This document shows positions 7,823 to 17,623 of a DNA stretch of 62,156 bases, one piece after another. Where the stretch lies: positions 1 through 62,156 of the forward strand of contig JAISVB010000018.1 in assembly GCA_031271755.1 (NCBI GenBank), given 5' to 3'. Every line of letters starts with the position of its first letter. Position 1 is the stretch's first letter. Below the pieces are notes generated by a model. That model saw only the letters and a list, made by a program, of their open reading frames with translations, was not told the origin of the DNA and did not search any database. A program made the translations under genes and the position numbers. The DNA is from Culturomica sp. Its GTDB lineage: Bacteria; Bacteroidota; Bacteroidia; Bacteroidales; Marinifilaceae.

Positions 7823-10800
7823 ATGATACAAAGAGGCCTTCTTTTTACAATTTTGCTGTCGGTGGCGGGCGTGTTGTCGGCCCAGGAAAACAAGAAGTGG
7901 GAGAGAGCGATCGCGGAAAAACCGGCTACGGTGATCCGGCAAGCCGATTCCCTGATACAATACGGGAACGATCTGGATAGAATAGAGGGGATGATCCTCA
8001 AAGCAAGGGCGGAGGTTACCCGGGACCGGTCGCGCTACCCGGAGATATTGAAAGAGTTCGAGGAGCGGATCCGGAACAACGACCATACGATCGGGAAGGT
8101 ATTTCTTTGCTTTGCGGCAGCGGAGTGTTACCGGGAGTATTACGATCAGAATCGCAGGGCTATCGATCAGCGTGTCGAGATCCATTCCCACCTGCCGGAA
8201 AACATAGCGGAGTGGAGCCGTAATCTGTTTTTGGCTAAAATACGCGAACAGCTTACGGAACCGTTAAAGCTCGGGGATCTGTTGAAAAAAGCGGATGCCC
8301 GGTCGTATAAAAAATTGCTGGAAGAGAACTATCCGTATGCACTGTATCCGACGCTTTTTGATTTTGCCTGCAACGAGAGCATCGCCGGATTGGTGTATCT
8401 GGAAAACAGACAGGGGGACTTTTCGGATGCGATCCTGAGCATCTACCAACGGTGGCTGGATTTTGAGCGGACGGAGTGGAACATCGATGCATGGGTGGCG
8501 GTTGACTTGGCGAAACTTCAATACGAACGGCAGGTGGTTCGGAAGAAAGAGGGGGACCGGGCGGATTCCCTCTATTTGGAACGGCTGCTGGAATTGAGAA
8601 AGACCTACAACCTCCATCCGGCCGTGGTGCGGGTGATGTATGCAGAGGCGATTTTCTATTTAAACCATCGGCCGACTGATAACGAAACATACCGAAAAGC
8701 GTTGGAACTTGTCCAGGAGGGGATCAAGCGCTTTCCCCAAAGCGATCTGATCGATAAATTGAAAAATATTGAACGTGATGTAGAAAGACCGAGGATCGAT
8801 TTCCAACTTCCGGAAATTGTTTATCCCGGAATACTCTCCTTAAAAACGACTTACTACCACCTCGACGAAGCCGGGGTGATCCTTTCGAAGGTAACAGAGT
8901 GTTCGGCGGACTATTACAATAAAAAAAATCACCGCGAAGCTGTCCGGCGGGAGATTGTCTCACAACAAAAATTTTCGTTACCGAAACTCTTGGCCGTCCG
9001 GGACACCACGCTGATGATCCCGGTAGATCGAAGCGGACTGTACAGCCTCTCCGTGGCCGTTCCGGGAATGGATCCGATCTCTCTGGAGTTTGTTTGTTCT
9101 CCCTTCCTGACCACCAATTTGACACGGAAGGGGTATATCGATGTGGTTGTCAGGGATGCGATCAGCGGCGCCTCCGTTGCGGGAGCCGATGTCCGTATTT
9201 TTGTAAACAAGGACGACTACACGTCCCCATACAGGCAGGTGGCTGTTTTCCGCACCGATTCGTACGGGATTGCTTCCATGCCCGATACGACTTCCGAACG
9301 TTTCGGATCGAGAAACGTCAAATACGAAGTAACCACAAAAGAACATCCGCAGGGTAAATTTAATTCGATGTATGTGTACCCCCGGAGCCCGGAGCGTTTA
9401 GATTATCAGGTGCTGTTCACCGACCGGAAGATCTACCGGCCCGGCCAGACCGTATATTACAAAGGGATCGCCTGTTTTACGGACAGTCAAAAAAGCGGAG
9501 TGGAGCGAAACAAAAAAATTACGGTAGAATTATACGATGCGAATAATGATGAACTTTCCATACAGTCTGTAACGACCAACGAATGGGGCTCTTTTTCCGG
9601 TTCCTTTGTGCTCCCGGCAGAGACAAAGAATGGGACATTCAGCTTTCGAACAACGGGAGGATATGCCTATTTCCGGGTAGAGGATTACAAACTGCCCGGC
9701 TTTGAGATCTTTTTAGACACCGTGAGGGAGGGATACCGGTTCAACGATACCATCCGGTTTACCGGAAAGGTCAAATCCTATTCCGGCGTTCCCGTGCAGG
9801 GCGGGCGGGTTGCTTACCGGATCACCTTGCGTTCCGGCTGGTGGTGGGATCAATACAGCGAACCGATGGAAAACGGGGAGGTATATACGGAACCGGACGG
9901 TAGCTTTTCCGTCGATTTTTTGGCCAAACCGGGCAGGGTGATGGAGAGAGCGTGGGGGTATTACTACGACATAACGATCGACGCCTCCGATGCGAAAGGG
10001 GAAACACAGACCATTTCCCGGCAGATACCGATCGGAAAAGAGGCCTATACCGTGGAAGTTGAGATGCCGGAGCAGATCGATAAAAACAAAAATGAGGTTA
10101 TTCGCATTAAAGCATACAACAGAAACGGTATCGAGATTCCCGAGACGTTGCAGTATACCATCGCTGCGCTTCCTCCGCTCAACAATGTGAAGGAGCGCTA
10201 TGATACCGACACACTACCCGCCGGAAAGATCCTCCTGCGGGGGACAATTTCCACCCAAAGCGACACCTTGCCGGTGGACTTCAGTACATGGGAATCCGGA
10301 GCGTATGTGTTGCGTGTAGAGAACGGAACGGAAACCGAAAACCCCCACGAGAAAGTAACACAACGGCTTTTTTACCTGTATGCCGATACGGATACACGCC
10401 CTCCGTTGACCACTTACCATTGGTTTGTCCCTGTCCGGACCTCTTTCCGGGAAGGGGAGAGCGCCGAACTGCTGTTCGGAACCTCCGTTCGGGAGGCTTG
10501 TGTACTGTACGAATTTTTTGACAGCCGTTCCGCTTTGATCAAACGGGAACAGTTGACCTTGTCCGGTGAAGTGCGGAAATTTTCCATTCCGTATCGGCCG
10601 GAATACGGAAACAGGATCACTGTTTTTTTGAGTTTTGTAAAAGATAATCAACTATTTACGGACAGAACGACGATCCACCGGGAACAGGAAGAGAAACACC
10701 TGACCATCCGGACAAAGGTGTTCCGGGACAAACTCCGGCCGGGGGAACAGGAGACCTGGGAATTTACGGTTACAGATGCTTCCGGCAAACCGGTTGCAGC

Positions 10801-13393
10801 AGAGATCATGGCGGCTTTGTACGACCGTTCATTGGATCGGCTCAGCTCCAACAACTGGTCCTTTTTACCTCAGGAATGGGGTAGGAATGTACCTGATTGG
10901 TCTACCGTATATCCGGGGTTGAGAACTGCGAGGGGACAATTTCCGTTGTATTTTCGTTACCCGGAGCTAACTTCCTTCCGTTATTTCGAAACGTATTCTG
11001 CTTTTTCCGGGGAGGTGTATTTTATAGAATCTTTAACCGGGGCGATGCGGATCCCAAAATATGTTACAAGTGAAGTCCGTTTAACCGGGGCGGCCGACAA
11101 CAGTTCCGTACAGCCGGTTGTTCCGCTCCGCAAAAACTTTCATGAAACAGCTTTCTTTTACCCCGACCTCTACTCCAACCGGGAGGGGGAATTCTCCCTC
11201 CGGTTCACGATGCCGGAGGCGGTGACCGGGTGGAAACTGATGATGCTGGCGCATACGCAGGATTTAAAAGTCGGCAACCTGCTCAAAGAGATCACCACGA
11301 GCAAAGAGATGACGGTGGCCCCGAATGTGCCGCGGTTTTTCCGTTCCGGCGATCAGGCCGTCCTGAAAACCAACATCAACAATCTGAGTGACACTTCTTT
11401 GTCCGGAGAAGCCGTGTTGGAGCTCTTTGATCCCGCTACGGAGGAGGTGCTCTTCCGCAAAACCGTTCCTTTTGCCGCCGGATGGGGAGAGAATACGACA
11501 GCGACGTTTGCGTTCACCGTCCCCGGGAAGATCACCGTTATCGGGTGCAGGGTGTCCGCAGCCACCGCGTCTTTCAGCGACGGGGAACAGCATTTGGTGG
11601 CGGTGGTCCCGGATCAGGTGCTGCTGACGCAAGCCCTGCCTCTGTTCACGGAGAGCAAAGGTACAACCACCTATACGTTGAAACCTTCGGCGGAGCAGCG
11701 GCAGGATTACCGGTTGACGGCAGAGGTGACCTCCAATCCGGTCTGGTATGCCGTTCTGGCCATCCCCTCTTTGCAGGATCCCGGAACTACCGAAAATGCG
11801 ATCGCGCTCTCCGCCGCCTTCTATGCCAATGCCGTCAACAACGCGATCATCCACGCCAATCCCCAAATAGGGGCTGCCTTGCAGGTGTGGAAAAGCCAAT
11901 CGCCCAAAGGCGCCGATCCGTTGGAAGACGATGAACTGAAATCGATCCTTCTGGAATTGACCCCCTGGGCGGGACAAGCCGGGAAACCGGCCGGACAGAT
12001 CCCGGCTTTGCAGCAGTTTTTCAACCAAAATACCCTGTTGCAACGCCAAAAGCAGATAGCCGAAAAACTGATCCGGGCCCAGAATTCGGACGGCAGTTGG
12101 AGTTGGTTCAAAGGTTTTTCCGCCAGTCCGTTCATTACGTGCAACATTCTGACTTCTGCCGCCCGGGCGGCTGTCGGAGGGGATGAAATGATCACCGGCG
12201 ATGTCCGGGCGATGCGTATGAACGGCATCCGCTACCTGGATAAGATGATCCAGGAGCAGTATGATGAGGGGAAAAAGAAGGGGAGGTCACCGGCAGTGGG
12301 GTACCAGACCTTACTCTACCTGCATACCCGCAGTTTTTACCGGGATCTGCCGCTGGCGGACGCGTTGGAGGCGCACAAAGCCTACATGGAGCACTTAAAA
12401 ACGGATTGGATAGCCTACTCCGTGTACAAAAAGGGATTGGCTGCCACAACCCTCTTCCGGTACGGATACAAAGAGGAAGCCTTGCGTGTGCTAAACTCGC
12501 TGAAAGAGTATGCAACCCTCTCCCCGGAGGAGGGGATGTTCTGGCCCAACAACACCTCTTCGGTCTATTCCGTGAACTCCGCGATCCTGACCCACGTTGC
12601 GATCTTAGAGGCATTTTACGAAATTACCCCGGACGACGCAGCTATCGGCCGGATGAAAATCTGGTTGCTGAAGCAGAAACAGACGCAGGACTGGGCGGAT
12701 GTACCGAGCACCGTGGATGCGATCTACGCACTGCTCCTGACCGGGGACGATCTGCTTTCCCAACAGGAAGATGCGGTGGTAAAACTCGGGAACAATGAAC
12801 TGAAAAGCAAACCGGACGCTCCGTTTACGGGATACTTGAAAGAATCCTGGGAAGCCGGCGAGATCCGGCCGGATATGCTGACGATGGAGTTGACCAAGCA
12901 AACCGGCGCTCCGACGTGGGGCGCCCTTTACCTGCAATACTTTGCCCCGCTGAAAAATCTTGCTTCCGGCGAGCACAGCCACATCCGTGTGGAGAAATCG
13001 CTGTATGTGGAACAACAGGCGGACGGGAAAAACCGGATCACGCCGGTAACTTCTCCGCTTTCAACCGGGGAGAAGGTTGTTGTGCGATTGAAAATAGAGG
13101 TGGACAGAGACATGGAGTACGTCCACCTGAAAGACCTGCGGGCAGCCTGCTTAGAGCCGGTCGAGCAACTTTCGGGCATGCAGTGGAAAGGAGGATTGAC
13201 CTACTACCGGGAAACCAAAAATTCCTCTACCAACTTCTTTTTCAACTATCTGCCTAAAGGCTCTTACATCATAGAGTATGCGCTGTGGGTGAATCAGAGC
13301 GGAACCTACCAGGACGGAGTCGCCACCATTCAGTGCCTCTACGCCCCCGCCTTTACCGCCCACAGCAGGAGTACTACCCTTCAGGTCAAATAA
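7823..13393 (+). CDS. Alpha-2-macroglobulin-like protein, thioester-less
   Basis: A 1856-residue exported protein with a cleavable signal peptide (ends near SAQ at residue 21) and no lipobox. An alpha-helical N-terminal region comes first. The MG2-type segment RKIYRPGQTVYYKG is near residue 534, beta-sandwich domains follow, and a helical barrel contains GSWSWFKGFSASPFIT near 1423. Bacterial relatives act in the periplasm or on the surface as protease traps and often pair with penicillin-binding protein 1C. Where trapping members have C-x-E-Q, this protein reads IPSLQDPGTTENAIALS near 1312, so no thioester can form. PBP1C is found 38.9 kb downstream rather than next to it. Transcribed alone as far as can be seen. 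Confidence 0.92.
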   Translation: MIQRGLLFTILLSVAGVLSAQENKKWERAIAEKPATVIRQADSLIQYGNDLDRIEGMILKARAEVTRDRSRYPEILKEFEERIRNNDHTIGKVFLCFAAAECYREYYDQNRRAIDQRVEIHSHLPENIAEWSRNLFLAKIREQLTEPLKLGDLLKKADARSYKKLLEENYPYALYPTLFDFACNESIAGLVYLENRQGDFSDAILSIYQRWLDFERTEWNIDAWVAVDLAKLQYERQVVRKKEGDRADSLYLERLLELRKTYNLHPAVVRVMYAEAIFYLNHRPTDNETYRKALELVQEGIKRFPQSDLIDKLKNIERDVERPRIDFQLPEIVYPGILSLKTTYYHLDEAGVILSKVTECSADYYNKKNHREAVRREIVSQQKFSLPKLLAVRDTTLMIPVDRSGLYSLSVAVPGMDPISLEFVCSPFLTTNLTRKGYIDVVVRDAISGASVAGADVRIFVNKDDYTSPYRQVAVFRTDSYGIASMPDTTSERFGSRNVKYEVTTKEHPQGKFNSMYVYPRSPERLDYQVLFTDRKIYRPGQTVYYKGIACFTDSQKSGVERNKKITVELYDANNDELSIQSVTTNEWGSFSGSFVLPAETKNGTFSFRTTGGYAYFRVEDYKLPGFEIFLDTVREGYRFNDTIRFTGKVKSYSGVPVQGGRVAYRITLRSGWWWDQYSEPMENGEVYTEPDGSFSVDFLAKPGRVMERAWGYYYDITIDASDAKGETQTISRQIPIGKEAYTVEVEMPEQIDKNKNEVIRIKAYNRNGIEIPETLQYTIAALPPLNNVKERYDTDTLPAGKILLRGTISTQSDTLPVDFSTWESGAYVLRVENGTETENPHEKVTQRLFYLYADTDTRPPLTTYHWFVPVRTSFREGESAELLFGTSVREACVLYEFFDSRSALIKREQLTLSGEVRKFSIPYRPEYGNRITVFLSFVKDNQLFTDRTTIHREQEEKHLTIRTKVFRDKLRPGEQETWEFTVTDASGKPVAAEIMAALYDRSLDRLSSNNWSFLPQEWGRNVPDWSTVYPGLRTARGQFPLYFRYPELTSFRYFETYSAFSGEVYFIESLTGAMRIPKYVTSEVRLTGAADNSSVQPVVPLRKNFHETAFFYPDLYSNREGEFSLRFTMPEAVTGWKLMMLAHTQDLKVGNLLKEITTSKEMTVAPNVPRFFRSGDQAVLKTNINNLSDTSLSGEAVLELFDPATEEVLFRKTVPFAAGWGENTTATFAFTVPGKITVIGCRVSAATASFSDGEQHLVAVVPDQVLLTQALPLFTESKGTTTYTLKPSAEQRQDYRLTAEVTSNPVWYAVLAIPSLQDPGTTENAIALSAAFYANAVNNAIIHANPQIGAALQVWKSQSPKGADPLEDDELKSILLELTPWAGQAGKPAGQIPALQQFFNQNTLLQRQKQIAEKLIRAQNSDGSWSWFKGFSASPFITCNILTSAARAAVGGDEMITGDVRAMRMNGIRYLDKMIQEQYDEGKKKGRSPAVGYQTLLYLHTRSFYRDLPLADALEAHKAYMEHLKTDWIAYSVYKKGLAATTLFRYGYKEEALRVLNSLKEYATLSPEEGMFWPNNTSSVYSVNSAILTHVAILEAFYEITPDDAAIGRMKIWLLKQKQTQDWADVPSTVDAIYALLLTGDDLLSQQEDAVVKLGNNELKSKPDAPFTGYLKESWEAGEIRPDMLTMELTKQTGAPTWGALYLQYFAPLKNLASGEHSHIRVEKSLYVEQQADGKNRITPVTSPLSTGEKVVVRLKIEVDRDMEYVHLKDLRAACLEPVEQLSGMQWKGGLTYYRETKNSSTNFFFNYLPKGSYIIEYALWVNQSGTYQDGVATIQCLYAPAFTAHSRSTTLQVK

Positions 13394-13410
13394 ACTTAAA
13401 AATAACAGAG

Positions 13411-13553
13411 CTATGCTTTGCAATGTTTCCAAAATCTTTTGTAACTTGCACTGAAATTGTTCGTGGTATTTATCTGATTGGTATTCCAATAAATATATGG
13501 ATCATGTTCGATATAAACAACTTTTATACAGATTTTTAAATGCACAACGGGTT
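13411..13553 (+). repeat. Leader repeat, copy B
   Basis: Second copy of the repeat at 41-187, starting 18 bases after the alpha-2-macroglobulin stop codon. It includes TTTG at 13417-13420, TAACTTG at 13442-13448 (spacer 21) and the same terminal block TTTTAAATGCACAACGGGTT at 13534-13553. It precedes the decayed membrane-protein gene at 13599. The two copies flank the argF to alpha-2-macroglobulin segment in direct orientation. Confidence 0.8.
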
Positions 13554-13598
13554 AAAATTTTTATTGCTATTAAATCATCCAAGAAAATTTAAATAAAC

Positions 13599-14017
13599 AT
13601 GGAAAACAAATTTTTAATAAGTCATCGATCTCGCTGGTATAAATACCTGTTTTTGGTATTTGGTCTTGCAATTATTGCATGAGGTATAGGAGATCTCATT
13701 AGCATTGGTTTTCTCCAGAAGTCTTGGTATACGTATGTTATCTCGTACTTCTTTGTTCCTTTAGCAGTGATAACGGGACTCTATTACCTGCGTTAATCAA
13801 CATTACAAAAAGATATACCGACACAATTTATCAATATAATATTGAAAAGAACGTATTGTATGCAAGGTATGCACTCAATTTGAGCGACAAAGAACTACCT
13901 AAAACATATTCAACAGGCAGTTGGAATAATTTTGAAACAGCGCTCAGACAGAATAATTATTTTTTGTACAACGGCAGGTACTTGGAATCACCAACTCACC
14001 ACGTGTTTTTTCTTTAA
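13599..14017 (+). pseudogene. Decayed small membrane protein
   Basis: ATG 13599 opens MENKFLISHRSRWYKYLFLV, a start with one hydrophobic segment, but TGA at 13680-13682 interrupts it after 27 codons where a tryptophan codon would fit. The same frame continues through a second hydrophobic segment (SYFFVPLAVITGLYYLR) to TAA 13794. A different frame then continues from about 13795 to 14017 (INITKRYTDTIYQYNIEKNV, KTYSTGSWNNFETALRQNNY). The ancestral protein was probably about 140 residues with two membrane segments and a soluble tail. A further open stretch to 14114 in a third frame (IFESESYKKTGSG) may also belong to it. AT-rich. Family unknown; small two-helix proteins of this kind are often immunity proteins, but nothing proves that here. 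Confidence 0.6.
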
Positions 14018-14041
14018 AGTGTTTTTTTTTAATAAAATTCA

Positions 14042-14049
14042 TATCTTTG
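14042..14049 (+). promoter_or_regulatory. -7 promoter box for the propeller lipoprotein
   Basis: TATCTTTG matches the Bacteroidota -7 consensus and would give a leader of about 75 bases before the gene at 14130. No exact TTTG was found at the -33 distance. Confidence 0.4.
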
Positions 14050-14129
14050 AAAGCGAAAGCTATAAAAAGACCGGGAGTGGTGTTTTGGGATTCAATTTTT
14101 ATTATTTTCCCTGAATGTAGAGGATAATT

Positions 14130-15272
14130 ATGAAGAGTATCTATTTTTTATTTGGAACTGTGTGCCTGTTTATGATTTGTGTGCAGTGCAAAAAGAAAGC
14201 CATGTCTGCTTATGACAATATTGCAATCCATGTACAGGAAGCGACGGCTTTGGATTACAGAACATATTTTGATTCCACTATCATTGTTCCGCTTGAAACC
14301 ACCGAAGGGGCTTTTATTAGAGAGATTAGCAAATTATACATTACCGAGGATCATATCCTTGTTTTTGACTCAGAGGGAACGAAATTGCTGCTTTTTGACA
14401 GGGAAGGACATTTTATACGCCAAATTGGGGTGCAAGGGGAAGGTCCTGAAGAATACCGCCTCTTTAATGATGTACAGTTCGATCGAACAATGTCTGTCAT
14501 ATACGCACACGAACGGTTCAGCAATTGTATTTACACATACGATCTCTCCGGGCATTTAATAGGGAAAACGCCCAAAGCGTCGATTTTTTTTAATTCTTTT
14601 TATAAAACCGACAGTGGATATTGGGTATATAGCTGTTTTCCGGGGAAGATGGGTACCGGATACAACCTTACGCTGTTGGATCACGATTTAAAAACAGTAA
14701 AAAGAACTTTCTTTCCCCAGAAAAAGTTCGTGAATGCTGTTTTTTCATCCACGTTCAGTGAAAGCGAAGACGGCCGGGCTTTTTTTATTTCTCCTTCCAG
14801 CAACATTATTCATGAATTAGTGGGCGACAGTGTGGTACCATTTGTAAAAGCAGATTTCGGAGAGAAAACGATTCCTTATCGCTTTGTTACCGAAATAGAA
14901 GACTCCAAGGAATACGACAATCTGATTGCTGACCGGAAATATCTGGGAAATATATCCAATTTCAAGGTAAACCGTCGTTTTTGTTTTTTTTCATTCAGTG
15001 AGACTGGATATGGTATACCATTGGCCACATACAATTGTTACTATAATTACCAGGCAAAACAAACCTGTATTTATCGCAATCCTTACATGGAGTCGATCAA
15101 TTATCCGGTTTCCACAACCTTGTTGTATGCTTCCAACGATGTATTGGTGTACGCTCTGAATCTATCCGTTTTGACAAACAACAGCTATGCGGATATAAGT
15201 AAAAAACTGGGTACGGACCTTCAATTTGACTCGAATCCGGTTTTAACCTTTCTTCACCTGAAAGATTTTTAG
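14130..15272 (+). CDS. Six-bladed beta-propeller lipoprotein
   Basis: A 380-residue lipoprotein with lipobox ending at Cys20 (ICVQC). The body has repeated propeller-type strands, for example LLLFDREGHFIRQIGVQGEG near residue 85-104, then YTYDLSGHLIGK, matching the six-bladed beta-propeller lipoproteins abundant in Bacteroidales. The motif Q-G-E-G-P-E-E-Y is characteristic of this group. Its ligand is unknown. It is followed by a second propeller lipoprotein and then by the efflux cluster, which suggests a sensing or substrate-holding role linked to export, but this is inference. AT-richer than the metabolic genes. Confidence 0.8.
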   Translation: MKSIYFLFGTVCLFMICVQCKKKAMSAYDNIAIHVQEATALDYRTYFDSTIIVPLETTEGAFIREISKLYITEDHILVFDSEGTKLLLFDREGHFIRQIGVQGEGPEEYRLFNDVQFDRTMSVIYAHERFSNCIYTYDLSGHLIGKTPKASIFFNSFYKTDSGYWVYSCFPGKMGTGYNLTLLDHDLKTVKRTFFPQKKFVNAVFSSTFSESEDGRAFFISPSSNIIHELVGDSVVPFVKADFGEKTIPYRFVTEIEDSKEYDNLIADRKYLGNISNFKVNRRFCFFSFSETGYGIPLATYNCYYNYQAKQTCIYRNPYMESINYPVSTTLLYASNDVLVYALNLSVLTNNSYADISKKLGTDLQFDSNPVLTFLHLKDF

Positions 15273-15302
15273 TAGAGTATTATAACAAGTAACAGGTGTT
15301 GA

Positions 15303-15335
15303 TTTGGTTTCAGTTGTTTATAAGATTATGTTTTG
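15303..15335 (+). promoter_or_regulatory. Candidate promoter before second propeller gene
   Basis: TTTG at 15303-15306 and, 20 bases later, TATGTTTTG at 15327-15335 resemble the -33/-7 pattern with one extra T in the -7 element. It lies shortly before the start at 15358. Confidence 0.35.
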
Positions 15336-15357
15336 TTACTATGTATACTGATTCACC

Positions 15358-16479
15358 ATGAAGACATTCAAAAAAACTTTGTCCTGTATGTTGTTGTTTG
15401 GGGCCTTCGCTTGTACCCAAAGCAAAGATCGTGATTACTTTAATGGAAACATTCAATATTTCGATGACAACCCTAAGGTTGTAAAAAAGGTTTCGTCAAA
15501 AATTGTTCCATTAAACGGATTAAATTATGGATTAATTGCAATATATGATTCGCTGCTGATTTGTTGGAATCCCAAATTGCCGGATTATTTTTTTAATGTC
15601 TTTCATGTGGATACCGGTGAAGAAATCGGATCCTTTTGCCGTAGAGGTCAAGGACCTGAAGATGCAGTTTCTGTTAATTGTATCTTCCAGTTTTTCAAGA
15701 AAGAGAATGATATTATGACGTTGTTGTATGCTCCTAACGAAGCGAAGTTGTTCTTCTGGAACATTAACCAATCCATCCGGTCTGGCAGTAGTGTTTTTGA
15801 CACGATTGTTGCATTTAATAATAAAGGATATGAATACAAAAGTTACCAGTTTTTGTTTTTACAAGCTAAAGACACGTTGTTGGGCTATGTGCAATCCAAT
15901 TTTCTGAGTGAACAGGAAGCGAGTACACCATTTTATGAAAAACGAACGATTTATACTAACGAGGTATTACAAAAATACCCTGTTTACAAGACAGAGACCG
16001 TACGAAATGAAGCGACTTCGCCGCGATCCTTTTTTTATTCCTGGAGTGCGATGAAACCGGATGGTTCCAAAATTGTACAGGCAATGTATGATTTCCCACA
16101 GATTAACATTCTTGATACCTATACGGGTGATATTATGGGTTATCGTATGAAAAACAGCTTTAAGAATTTTTCCTTTGAAACAAAGCTGCCATCGACACAT
16201 GCATATTATAACAGTGTACAAGCAGATGATTACTACATTTATGCTGCCTATTGGGGAAAAGAGCAGTGGAGGCTCCGTGATGAGGATGCTATGCCGGATT
16301 TGCGCACTATTCATGTCTTTAATTGGGAAGGTGAGCTGTTATATGAACTCCAAACCGACCGTGTGTTTTTTCGGATCTGGTTGGATCAGGTTAGAAACAG
16401 GTTATATACGCAAAACCATGACACAGATGAAGTATACTATGTCGATTTAAATGAATTGAATGTGCACAAACCGGGATAA
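15358..16479 (+). CDS. BF3164-type beta-propeller lipoprotein
   Basis: A 373-residue lipoprotein with lipobox ending at Cys19 (GAFAC). The sequence fits the BF3164/TolB-like propeller lipoproteins of Bacteroidales: IGSFCRRGQGPEDA near residue 86-100 is the group hallmark (R-x-G-x-GP), and later strands such as IHVFNWEGELLYELQ look like propeller blades. It is a distant relative of the gene before it, sharing the GxGPE motif. The gap to the adaptor gene is 64 bases, so co-transcription with the efflux cluster is possible. Ligand unknown. Confidence 0.78.
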   Translation: MKTFKKTLSCMLLFGAFACTQSKDRDYFNGNIQYFDDNPKVVKKVSSKIVPLNGLNYGLIAIYDSLLICWNPKLPDYFFNVFHVDTGEEIGSFCRRGQGPEDAVSVNCIFQFFKKENDIMTLLYAPNEAKLFFWNINQSIRSGSSVFDTIVAFNNKGYEYKSYQFLFLQAKDTLLGYVQSNFLSEQEASTPFYEKRTIYTNEVLQKYPVYKTETVRNEATSPRSFFYSWSAMKPDGSKIVQAMYDFPQINILDTYTGDIMGYRMKNSFKNFSFETKLPSTHAYYNSVQADDYYIYAAYWGKEQWRLRDEDAMPDLRTIHVFNWEGELLYELQTDRVFFRIWLDQVRNRLYTQNHDTDEVYYVDLNELNVHKPG

Positions 16480-16543
16480 ACGCATGAGAACAGTTATCTT
16501 GAATAAATTTTAGGCAGTGTCTGATAGTTAAATACGGAGATAC

Positions 16544-17611
16544 ATGATACAAAAGGTACTCGGAATGATTGCGCTTTGTTATTGGGCTTGCGGCTGTGCA
16601 TCCCCTTCCCATCAAGAAGCAAATCGGATGCAAGGCAATCGGTTTACGGAGGCGGAGGAGCAGCCGGCGGAGGTAAAGGTGCTCCGATTGGAGCGGCGAG
16701 ATTTCAATTACGAGTTGATTTCCAACGGAACGGTCATGGCGATGCATAAGGCGGAGTTGCGCTTTCCCTCGCAGGATATGGTACAAAAAATCTATGTCAG
16801 GAACGGGGAGCGGGTGACGGCCGGTCAAAAGATTGCCGAACAGGATAAATTCCGCGTGGAAATGGCGATGAAGCAGGCGAGAGAGGCGCTGGAACAGGCG
16901 AAACTGGATTTGCAGGATGCACTGATTGGGCAAGGGTTTGCTTGGAGCGACTCCCTGAATATTCCGGCGGAAGTGATGCGGATTGCCCGGATCCGGAGCA
17001 ATTATGACTACTGCCTCAATCAGTTTACCAACAGCCGGCACCAATTTGAGGAGGCCACGCTGGTGGCGCCTTTCAGCGGTGTGGTGGCCAATATTGTGGT
17101 CAAGGAGTATAACCTGCCCGGCGGGAATCCTTTTTGCACGATTATCGACAACCAACACCCGGAGGTTGTATTCAGCGTGCTGGAAAACGAACTTCCGCTG
17201 ATTAATCCGGGCGACCGGTTGCTGCTCTCTCCTTTTTCACAGCCGGACTATACGGTGGAAGGCCGGATCACGGAGATCAATCCGGTGATTGACCGCAATG
17301 GCATGGTGCGGGTGAAAGCTTCCGTTTCCAACCGCGACAACCGGTTCTACGAAGGCATGAACGTGAAAGTCCGTGTGCAGCGACTGCTTGGCGACCGGCT
17401 GGTGATTCCCAAATCGGCGTTGTTGCTGCGCAACAACCGCAAGGTGGTCTTTACTCTGAAAGGAGATCGCGCCCAATGGGTTTACGTGGAAACAGCACAG
17501 GAAAACACCGACAGCTATGTCGTGACCGAAAAATTACAGGCGGGCGACAGCGTTATTTATGAAGGCAATCTGCATTTGGCGCACGAAGCGCAGGTAGTGG
17601 TGGTAAATTAA
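16544..17611 (+). CDS. Efflux RND periplasmic adaptor (HlyD/AcrA type)
   Basis: A 355-residue membrane-fusion lipoprotein with a lipobox near Cys16/Cys18 (YWACGC). The lipoyl half-domain reads VQKIYVRNGERVTAGQKIAE near 76-95; a helical hairpin follows, then the second lipoyl half ATLVAPFSGVVANIVVKEYN near 171. The end is a beta-barrel and membrane-proximal domain. It would bridge the inner-membrane RND pump and the TolC-like channel. It is followed after 12 bases by the first permease, so the operon order is adaptor, pump, channel, second pump. Confidence 0.92.
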   Translation: MIQKVLGMIALCYWACGCASPSHQEANRMQGNRFTEAEEQPAEVKVLRLERRDFNYELISNGTVMAMHKAELRFPSQDMVQKIYVRNGERVTAGQKIAEQDKFRVEMAMKQAREALEQAKLDLQDALIGQGFAWSDSLNIPAEVMRIARIRSNYDYCLNQFTNSRHQFEEATLVAPFSGVVANIVVKEYNLPGGNPFCTIIDNQHPEVVFSVLENELPLINPGDRLLLSPFSQPDYTVEGRITEINPVIDRNGMVRVKASVSNRDNRFYEGMNVKVRVQRLLGDRLVIPKSALLLRNNRKVVFTLKGDRAQWVYVETAQENTDSYVVTEKLQAGDSVIYEGNLHLAHEAQVVVVN

Positions 17612-17623
17612 GACGGAAGAATT

